NCBI GenBank assembly: GCA_035575035.1
Contig: DATLYH010000191.1
Location: forward strand, 1 to 29,256
Source of the DNA: DATLYH01 sp035575035
Lineage (GTDB): Bacteria; Planctomycetota; Planctomycetia; Gemmatales; Gemmataceae
Length of the DNA: 29,256 nucleotides
Direction of reading: 5' to 3'
Position 1 is the stretch's first letter; every line of letters begins with the position of its first letter. Positions 23,568-29,256 of the stretch are shown in pieces. Made by a program: the position numbers and the translations under genes. A model generated the notes under the pieces. That model had not been told where the DNA came from and did no database searches. It was given only the letters and a program-made list of their open reading frames with translations.

Positions 23568-23596
23568 TTGACACCCCTCGGGGCTTTGCCTAGACT
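23568..23596 (+). promoter_or_regulatory. Sigma70-type promoter for sppA
   Basis: A perfect TTGACA (23568-23573) and TAGACT (23591-23596) are separated by exactly 17 bases, starting 12 bases after the stop codon of the preceding gene and ending about 66 bases before the sppA ATG. This is the best promoter match in the window. Confidence 0.6.
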
Positions 23597-23662
23597 CCTC
23601 ATACCCTGGCAGCCCCGGACCCATTCCCTCTTCGGCTGGTTTTCCCTTGGGAGAACGAGTTC

Positions 23663-25444
23663 ATGCTGTGCCGTCGCCTTCTGGCCGTGTTCGTTGTGTT
23701 CTCGGCCGCGCTGCCGCTGCGGGCCGCCGAGCCGACCGTCGCCACGCTGGCCCACATCAAGCTGGCCGGTAGTCTAGAGGAGGGGCCCGTCGCTGACGAC
23801 CCGTTGTTCGGCCTCCTCGGCGAAAACTTCAAGTCGAAACTGGACCGCATCCGCAAGGCTCGCGATGATTCGTCGGTCCAGGGGCTCCTCTTGCAGATCG
23901 ACGCCATCGACATTTCCTGGGGCAAGATCGACGAGCTACGCCGGGCCGTCGCCGACTTCCGCAAGGCGGGCAAGAAGGCCTATGCCTATCTGGAATCGGG
24001 CGAGACGCCGGGCTACCTGCTGGCCCTGGCCTGTGACGAGGTCTGTATGCCGGAGTCCGGCTGGCTGATGCTGACCGGCCTCCGTGCCGAGACCCTATTC
24101 TTCAAGGACCTGCTCAAACATCTCGGCATCCGGGCCGACCTCCTTCAGATGGGCGACTTCAAGGGAGCGGCCGAGCCGTTCACGCGCGACCGCATGAGTC
24201 CCGAGTTCCGCCGACAGCTCGAGAGCGTCCTCGATGATTACTTCGAGAAGGGCCTGGTGGAAACAATCGTGCAATCCCGAACCGGCAAGGGCTGGACAGC
24301 GGCGCACGTGCGGCAGCTGATCGACCGCGGGCCGTACACGGCGAAGGCGGCCGCCGCTGCCGGTCTGATTGACCGCGTCGCCTATGCCGACCAACTCCAG
24401 GGGGCGATCAAGGCCAGCCTGAAGGTGGACCGGGTCGAGGTCGCCCAGAATTACGGCCGGGCCAAGGGGGAGGAGATTGACTTCTCCAACCCGCTGACCG
24501 CCATGCTAAAGCTCTTCAGCAAACCGAAGGCACAAGGCTCTGCCGCGCCCAAGGTGGCGCTGATCTACGCCACCGGAGTCATCACGACCGGCAAGAGCAG
24601 CTCCAGCCCGCTGGGCGGCGATACCGTCGGCTCCACGACGCTGATCGAGGCGATCCAGCAGGCGGAGCGGGACGAGACGGTCAAGGCGATTGTGCTGCGC
24701 GTGGACAGCCCAGGCGGCTCGGCGCTGGCCAGCGACCTGATCTGGAACGAGCTGAGCCGGTGCCAGAAGCCGGTAGTGGCCAGTATGTCGGACACAGCGG
24801 CCAGCGGCGGCTATTACATCAGCATGGCGGCGCGGAAGATCTACGCCGAGCCCGGCACGCTCACCGGTTCAATCGGCGTGGTCGGCGGCAAACTGGTCCT
24901 GGGCGACCTGTACGACAAGGTCGGCATTCGTACTGAGGTCATCGCCCGCGGCAGCAACTCCGGCCTCCTGTCGAGCACCGCGCCGTTCAGCGACTCCGAG
25001 CGCCAGGCGATCACGACGTTGATGAAGGATGTTTATGAGCAGTTTTTGGACAAGGCGCTGCGGGGCCGGGAGAAGGCGGGCCGGTCGATGACGCGCGAAG
25101 AGCTGGAGAAGCTGGCGGGCGGCCGGATCTGGACCGGTCGGCAAGCCAAGGCCCACGGTCTGGTGGACGAGCTGGGGACGCTGAACGATGCCATCCGGGC
25201 GGCGGCCGACCTGGCCGGCATGGACAAGGACAAAATGCCCGAGTTGCTGATCCTGCCCAAGCCGCGGACCCTGCTCGACACCCTGATCGAGGGGCATTCC
25301 GCAACGCAGCTCTCCTTGCGCCGGCTGCCGCTGCTCCGCGAAGTGCCTGAGCTGACCGGACAACTTGGATTGGTGGAGGGCCTGCTTCGGCTGCGCGGCG
25401 AGCCGGTCTGGGCCGTCCTGCCATGCCATATCCGCGTGCGCTAA
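23663..25444 (+). CDS. sppA: SppA, signal peptide peptidase (long, two-domain form)
   Basis: The 593-residue envelope serine protease has an N-terminal signal or anchor (about 1-21). SppA degrades signal peptides left in the membrane after secretion. It is the 67K-type fusion of two ClpP-like domains: the N-terminal half supplies the general-base lysine, K167 in MGDFKGAAEPFTRDRMSPE, and the C-terminal half supplies the nucleophile, S381 in MSDTAASGGYYISM, preceded by VLRVDSPGGSALASD. Both catalytic residues are present and the length is normal for the class. The C-terminal 60 residues beyond the protease domain (LLILPKPRTLLDTLIEG onward) are less conserved. It has its own promoter, and palindromic repeats begin seven bases after the stop codon. 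Confidence 0.93.
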   Translation: MLCRRLLAVFVVFSAALPLRAAEPTVATLAHIKLAGSLEEGPVADDPLFGLLGENFKSKLDRIRKARDDSSVQGLLLQIDAIDISWGKIDELRRAVADFRKAGKKAYAYLESGETPGYLLALACDEVCMPESGWLMLTGLRAETLFFKDLLKHLGIRADLLQMGDFKGAAEPFTRDRMSPEFRRQLESVLDDYFEKGLVETIVQSRTGKGWTAAHVRQLIDRGPYTAKAAAAAGLIDRVAYADQLQGAIKASLKVDRVEVAQNYGRAKGEEIDFSNPLTAMLKLFSKPKAQGSAAPKVALIYATGVITTGKSSSSPLGGDTVGSTTLIEAIQQAERDETVKAIVLRVDSPGGSALASDLIWNELSRCQKPVVASMSDTAASGGYYISMAARKIYAEPGTLTGSIGVVGGKLVLGDLYDKVGIRTEVIARGSNSGLLSSTAPFSDSERQAITTLMKDVYEQFLDKALRGREKAGRSMTREELEKLAGGRIWTGRQAKAHGLVDELGTLNDAIRAAADLAGMDKDKMPELLILPKPRTLLDTLIEGHSATQLSLRRLPLLREVPELTGQLGLVEGLLRLRGEPVWAVLPCHIRVR

Positions 25445-25451
25445 TTATCAA

Positions 25452-25543
25452 AAGGCGAGCGGCCGACGTGAGCAAAAGGCGAGCGGCCGGCGTGAGCCGG
25501 CCGGTTCCCAAGGCGAGCGGCCGGCGTGAGCCGGCCGGTTCCC
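25452..25543 (+). repeat. Tandem array of the GTGA-loop palindromic repeat (two full, one partial copy)
   Basis: Two identical 34-bp units (25476-25509 and 25510-25543) follow a truncated, slightly diverged unit (25452-25473). Each full unit holds a perfect 8-bp stem CGGCCGGC / GCCGGCCG with a GTGA loop (25484-25503 and 25518-25537), preceded by GGCGAG and followed by GTTCCC. GTGA fits the GNRA tetraloop class. The array sits between sppA and the small zinc protein gene, in the same sense as both. Confidence 0.9.
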
Positions 25544-25557
25544 ATGAGGGTGCTGTC

Positions 25558-25917
25558 ATGGCGCGCTGCGAGCGCGGCTACCTCTGTGAGGTCTGCGGCA
25601 AGGAGGTAGAGCAGATCACCGAGTCGAGTCTCTATCTGCGTTATGTGTTGGGTGAGGTGGCACCCGAAGAGCTACACCTCATGCCCGAGCGGCACCTCCG
25701 CTGCGATCCGTCGCTGGCGCAGTACATCGTCGATCCGGTCTTTGCGCCGGTCCGCTGCGAGGGGCCGTTTGCCAAGGAGCACCTCGATCCGCAGTACGTG
25801 GCCGAGCAGGAAGCACGGGTGACGCGCGGCTGGCGGCGGTTGCAGGAGCTACCCCGGCTCGGATTGACAATCGTGGAGTACCCGCTGCCCGAGGTGATTG
25901 AGTCCTGGCGGCGGTGA
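25558..25917 (+). CDS. Small conserved protein with candidate zinc site
   Basis: The 119-residue soluble protein starts at ATG 25558 with GAGGG seven bases upstream; the frame extends upstream to 25423 only by reading through the repeat array. Candidate metal ligands are C10 and C13 (YLCEVCGKE) with H46 and C49 (ERHLRCDPS), a CxxC...HxxC arrangement typical of small zinc ribbons; C4 and C67 are extra cysteines. The rest (LAQYIVDPVFAPV, VTRGWRRLQELPRLGL) looks like a well-conserved globular protein; I believe close relatives occur in Gemmata-like genomes, but no function is known to me. Confidence 0.75.
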   Translation: MARCERGYLCEVCGKEVEQITESSLYLRYVLGEVAPEELHLMPERHLRCDPSLAQYIVDPVFAPVRCEGPFAKEHLDPQYVAEQEARVTRGWRRLQELPRLGLTIVEYPLPEVIESWRR

Positions 25918-25991
25918 CACGGGAATGCCGATCCGGGCGCCGGCGTCGGGCAGATGGTGCCGCTGCCCCGGCCCGGAGGCAGCGATCTGCT

Positions 25992-27326
25992 TCATTTGCC
26001 GATGCAGAAACGGCTGAAGATGCGGTCGAGCAGGTCATCTGTATAAACCGCCCCGACCATCTCGCCAAGCTGATCCAGCGCTCCACGCAGTTCCAGGGCG
26101 AGCAATTCCGGCGGTTCCTCGAAAAGGGCAGCAGCGTGTGCCCGCCGCAGGTGCTCCAGGCAGGCGTCCACATGATGCCGGCAACGGCTCAAGCTCGGTG
26201 CCAGGGCCGGCTCGGCGCGTGCCCGGGCCCGCTCCGCCAGCAGTTGCCGCAGCGCATCCAGCCCCGCCCCCGTGACAGCGCTGGTAGCCAGCAGGCCCGG
26301 GGCGGGCGCGGCCAGGTCGCACTTGGTCGCCACCGCCACGGCCGGCGGCTCGCCCCGCCCCAGCAGTGCGGTCTCATCCTTGTTCGGCAGTTGGCCGGCC
26401 TCCACGCACAGGAGCACCAGGTCGGCCTGCTCGGCCTGCTCGCGGCCCAGCGCCTGCGCCTGCTCCTCGATGGTGCTCGACGCCTCCTGCCAGCCAGCCG
26501 TGTCCACCAACTCCACAGCGACACCGTCCAGGTCCAGCTGGCGGGTCAGGTAGTCGCGTGTGGTGCCGGGCTCGGGACTGACCAAGGCAGCGGCCGCGCC
26601 GGCCAGGGCGTTGAACAGGCTGCTCTTGCCGGCATTGGGCCGACCAGCCAGGACGACGCGGAAGGGCCGGCCCGCCAGGGACCGCTGCTCCAGCTGCCGG
26701 CCTAGGAGCGTGACCAGCGCCAGCCCCTTGGCGAGGCGTTTCAACACATCCTCGAGGCTGACGAAATGGATGTCCTCGTCCACGAAATCCAACCCCGCCT
26801 CCACGTCGGCCAACAGGTCGAGCAGGTCGCTGCGTAGCTCTTGCAGCGGCCGGGTGACGCCGCCGGCCAACTGGGCTAGGGCTTGCTGGAGTTCGTCGCG
26901 GCTGCCGGCCTCGATGACGCCACGCACTGCTTCCGCCCGCGTCAGATCGAGCTTGCCGGCGAGGAAGGCTCGCAGGGTGAACTCGCCCGGCCGGGCCGCC
27001 CGCGCTCCGGCTCCCAAGAACTGGGCGACCAGCAGGTCCACAAGCGGCGGGCAGGAGAGGGTATGCACTTCCGCCATGTGCTGGCCGGTGTAACTACGTG
27101 GGCCCGGCCAGACGTAAGCCTCGGCGGGCAACGGGGCAGCCGTGCCGGGCAGGCGGGCCGTGGCCTGATAGCGGCGGCGCTGGTGCGGCAGCGGTGGCTC
27201 GGCGAAGGTCAGGACGGCCGCGGCGACACGCAGCGCATCAGGGCCACTTAGCCGGATGATGGCCCGGCCGCCCGGGCCGCGGGCGGAAGCCAGGGCAACG
27301 ATGGTGTCCTGCGGGTCAGGGATCAT
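25992..27326 (-). CDS. mnmE: MnmE (TrmE), tRNA uridine-34 modification GTPase
   Basis: The 444-residue cytoplasmic GTPase works with MnmG to add the carboxymethylaminomethyl group to U34 of tRNAs. Domains in order: N-terminal folate-binding domain (about 5-118, TIVALASARGPGGRAIIRLSGP and RPGEFTLRAFLAGKLDLTRAEAV), helical domain, G domain with GRPNAGKS (228-235), GTTRDY (254-259), DTAGWQ (275-280) and TKCD (334-337, in place of NKxD), and the C-terminal FCIGK with the family's catalytic cysteine C441. Length is normal. MnmG is not in the window. No clear ribosome binding site precedes the ATG. The region upstream is filled by repeats rather than an obvious promoter. Confidence 0.95.
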   Translation of the reverse strand: MIPDPQDTIVALASARGPGGRAIIRLSGPDALRVAAAVLTFAEPPLPHQRRRYQATARLPGTAAPLPAEAYVWPGPRSYTGQHMAEVHTLSCPPLVDLLVAQFLGAGARAARPGEFTLRAFLAGKLDLTRAEAVRGVIEAGSRDELQQALAQLAGGVTRPLQELRSDLLDLLADVEAGLDFVDEDIHFVSLEDVLKRLAKGLALVTLLGRQLEQRSLAGRPFRVVLAGRPNAGKSSLFNALAGAAAALVSPEPGTTRDYLTRQLDLDGVAVELVDTAGWQEASSTIEEQAQALGREQAEQADLVLLCVEAGQLPNKDETALLGRGEPPAVAVATKCDLAAPAPGLLATSAVTGAGLDALRQLLAERARARAEPALAPSLSRCRHHVDACLEHLRRAHAAALFEEPPELLALELRGALDQLGEMVGAVYTDDLLDRIFSRFCIGK

Positions 27327-27443
27327 GGCAATCAGGCCGATCGCCTTCCGATGACAGCCGCCCGGCCGCAGCCGGGTTCGCCCGGATCCTACTGCCTGGT
27401 CAAACGCCCTTGTTGTTGAGGGTCCTCCTGGTTGGGTGGCTGG

Positions 27444-27505
27444 GGCGTCGCGGCACTCCGCCCTGATCGTAGTCCGTAGCCGTCAGCCGCTGCGAGTTGG
27501 TCCAT
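27444..27505 (+). repeat. Direct repeat, copy A (between mnmE and the sulfatase)
   Basis: This 62-base unit recurs at 29188-29256 with few differences and a 7-base insertion in the second copy. It contains GGGCG...CGCCC inverted arms and the 9-mer AGTCCGTAG (27471-27479), which also occurs inverted at 27589-27597 and 27603-27611 around the sulfatase stop codon. Confidence 0.85.
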
Positions 27506-27510
27506 GCCCC

Positions 27511-27569
27511 ACTGGCCCGTTCACACGGGCCGCTCGCTAGGACCGGCCAGCTGACGCGGGCCGCTCGCC
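27511..27569 (-). repeat. Two tandem copies of the GTGA-loop palindromic repeat (31-bp period)
   Basis: Units at 27511-27538 and 27542-27569 are minus-strand copies of the family at 25476-25543, with about six and three or four differences. The first keeps a perfect 7-bp stem (27514-27520 with 27525-27531) despite changed bases, and its loop is GTGA on the minus strand. The second has one mismatched pair and loop GTCA. They lie 33 bases after the sulfatase stop in the sulfatase's sense. Confidence 0.75.
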
Positions 27570-27602
27570 ACCGATGCGGACGGTCTGGCTACGGACTGCC
27601 GA

Positions 27603-29006
27603 CTACGGACTGCTCGGTGCGGAGGAGCCAGCCAGGTATTTCCTCAGTGTCGCGGACAGTGAGGCCCTCACGGTGGTAAACTGGGGATCGTCGGCCAGGT
27701 TCTTCATCTCGTGTGGGTCAGCCTGGTGGTCGAACAGCATCGCCCCGCCCCGGCCACCGTCCCACTCGGCGTAACGGAAGCGCTCCGTCCGTACCGCCGC
27801 CCCGGCTACCTTCCCCGGCCCGTGGACGGTGAACGCCGGGTGGTCCCACCGAGCCTGTGGATCGGCCAGCAGCGGCACCAGGCTGTGCCCCTCCAGCCCC
27901 TTCGGCAGCGGCAGGCCGCACAGCTCGACCAGCGTCGGGTAAATATCCAGCGACTGCACCACCCGCGGACATGATTTGCCGTTCCCTTTCGCCCCCGGCG
28001 CCACCACGATCAACGGTACTCGCGTGCCGACCTCGAAGAGCGAGCCGTGCTTCGACCACTTTCCCTTCTCACCCAGGTGGTAGCCGTGGTCCCCCCAGAA
28101 GACGATGACTGTCTTGTCCCGCAGCCCGAGCCGATCCAGCTCGGCGATCACCTTGCCGACGTTCGCGTCCACCCAGGTGAGCGACGCCCAGTACGCCCGG
28201 ATCATCTCGCGGGCCGCTTCCGGAGTCGCCTCGCGCTCGATGAACAGGTCGCCGTTCCGTGCAGGGACCGACGGCTTCGGGAAGCCCGGCGGTACCGTCG
28301 GCTGTGGGGCAAAGTCGGGCGGCAGCGGCACCGTGGCTGGGTCATACATGTCGAAGAACCGCTTCGGGGCGGTCGGTGGACTGTGCGGTTTGGTGAAGCC
28401 GCAGGCCAAAAAGAATGGCCGGTCCTTGTACCGCCGCAGGTAGTCGATGGTCCGCTCGGTCGTCCGGTAGTCGCCGTGCGATTCTCCTTCCCCTTCCAGG
28501 ATGACCCAGCGGTCGGACTGCTGCCGTTGCTGCGGCTTGGCCGGTTTCTTGGCGCCTTCGAAGTTCCTCTTCTCGCCCCCCTCGGTCCAGGCGTCGGTAT
28601 CGTCGATGCCGCCGTGGAAAACCTTGCCGGCGCGGAGCGAAACATAACCATTCGCCTTGAAGTGCTTCGGCAGGGAAACAAAGTCGGGATGGGCGGCCCC
28701 GAACCAGGTAACGTTGTCGAGAACGCCCGTGGTAATCGGGTGCCGGCCGGTCAGGAGCGAGGTGCGGGAGGGATTGCAGAGCGGGTACTGGCAGTAGGCC
28801 CGCTCGAAGCGGACTCCGGCCGCGGCCAGGGCGTCGATGTTCGGCGTCCGGACATGCTTGTTGCCGTAGCAGCCCAACTCTGGGCGCATGTCGTCGGACA
28901 TCAGGAACAGCACGTTCCATTTCCGGGCTTCCTGGGCGGACGCGGCGCCCGGCAGTAGGGTCGCCGTCAGCAGCAGGCCGGCGAACCAAAGGGGGAAGCG
29001 TCTCAT
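27603..29006 (-). CDS. Exported sulfatase (iduronate-2-sulfatase-like, formylglycine type)
   Basis: The 467-residue protein has a Sec signal peptide (1-24, ending ASA-QE) and GGAGGAG nine bases before the ATG. It is a type I sulfatase: metal ligands D38-D39 in LFLMSDDMRPELGCYG, the maturation motif LCNPSRTSLLTGRHP with C77 as the residue converted to formylglycine (C-x-P-S-R), and the second metal site WGDHGYHLGEKGKWSKH (D306, H307). The LCNPSRTSLLTGR form and WGDHGYHLGE segment place it near iduronate-2-sulfatase-like enzymes (S1_7-type), which remove sulfate from polysaccharides. The substrate is unknown. No formylglycine-generating enzyme is in the window. Its stop codon falls inside a repeated AGTCCGTAG 9-mer, and direct repeats lie on either side of the gene. 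Confidence 0.93.
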   Translation of the reverse strand: MRRFPLWFAGLLLTATLLPGAASAQEARKWNVLFLMSDDMRPELGCYGNKHVRTPNIDALAAAGVRFERAYCQYPLCNPSRTSLLTGRHPITTGVLDNVTWFGAAHPDFVSLPKHFKANGYVSLRAGKVFHGGIDDTDAWTEGGEKRNFEGAKKPAKPQQRQQSDRWVILEGEGESHGDYRTTERTIDYLRRYKDRPFFLACGFTKPHSPPTAPKRFFDMYDPATVPLPPDFAPQPTVPPGFPKPSVPARNGDLFIEREATPEAAREMIRAYWASLTWVDANVGKVIAELDRLGLRDKTVIVFWGDHGYHLGEKGKWSKHGSLFEVGTRVPLIVVAPGAKGNGKSCPRVVQSLDIYPTLVELCGLPLPKGLEGHSLVPLLADPQARWDHPAFTVHGPGKVAGAAVRTERFRYAEWDGGRGGAMLFDHQADPHEMKNLADDPQFTTVRASLSATLRKYLAGSSAPSSP

Positions 29007-29187
29007 GGCAAGGGTCTCCTCCGGGAGAGGGCATGTCCCGTTCGCGGTCGGCTTTCGTCTGGGGAACCGTCCTGGGGAAAGGTTATTCGGACCCCGCCGG
29101 TCAAGGCAAGGAGAAAGAGGCGGCTGTATTCCCGCTGCGGCGGAACCACTCGGCTTGTAACCGAGGCGGCGGTGGGTTAAGGATTAG

Positions 29188-29256
29188 GGCGTCGCGGCGC
29201 TTCGCCCTGATCGTAGTCGGTAGTCCGTAGCCGTCAGCCGCTGCGAGTTGGTCCAT
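29188..29256 (+). repeat. Direct repeat, copy B (upstream of the sulfatase)
   Basis: This is a second copy of the unit at 27444-27505, in the same orientation and 1.7 kb away, with a 7-base insertion that partly duplicates the GTAGTC segment. It runs to the very end of the window, so its full length is unknown. Copy A is followed directly by two palindromic repeats, which may also follow here beyond the edge. Confidence 0.85.

Noticed and set aside
25452..25543. CRISPR-like array
   Set aside because: The units are directly adjacent 34-bp tandem copies with no spacers between them, and no cas gene is in the window.
27444..29256. Composite transposon carrying the sulfatase gene
   Set aside because: There is no transposase gene, and no terminal inverted repeats or target-site duplication could be defined; the flanks are short repeats only.

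Overview
The window is high-GC bacterial DNA that reads as a planctomycete chromosome, most likely a Gemmata-like lineage (family level is inference). The signs are: two DUF1559 proteins with a prepilin-type N-terminus, each near a small lipoprotein; a Sec-exported sulfatase; an exported amidohydrolase, SelA-like enzyme and RraA-like protein; many exported proteins of unknown function; and several families of short GC-rich interspersed repeats. I count 24 protein-coding genes. I found no rRNA, tRNA, CRISPR array, transposase or phage gene.

Layout. 1-5.8 kb: an exported DUF255 thioredoxin-domain protein and an upstream DsbD-alpha-like protein (minus strand), a divergent exported protein that looks like a catalytically dead relative of the DUF1570 protease encoded at 20.6 kb, an RdgC-like protein and TsaB. 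5.8-10.4 kb: a 412-base gap holding a decayed copy of part of the RdgC-like gene, then a three-gene signalling operon (membrane histidine kinase, lone receiver, receiver-PAS-kinase-receiver hybrid) with copies of one 26-bp repeat on both sides. 10.6-13.9 kb: an exported protein of unknown function, a DUF1559 protein and a lipoprotein. 14.2-19.3 kb: an exported amidohydrolase and a Tat-exported SelA-like PLP enzyme in one operon, a second DUF1559 protein and lipoprotein, and an exported RraA-like protein. 19.6-25.9 kb: a DedA membrane protein whose tail is encoded by a repeat, the DUF1570 metalloprotease, UbiX coupled to a membrane protein, SppA, and a small putative zinc protein. 26.0-29.0 kb: MnmE and a sulfatase (minus strand), with direct repeats on either side of the sulfatase gene.

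How the genes fit together. Housekeeping functions (TsaB and MnmE for tRNA modification, UbiX for prenylated flavin) are mixed with a large cell-envelope set. The most suggestive grouping is the exported amidohydrolase, SelA-like enzyme and RraA-like protein. Their families resemble a deacetylase / ammonia-lyase / aldolase route for amino sugar acids, here apparently moved outside the cytoplasm. The most suggestive non-coding signal is a GC-rich hairpin family with a GTGA loop. It sits just 3' of three different genes, always in the same orientation relative to transcription, and shows compensatory base changes in its stem.
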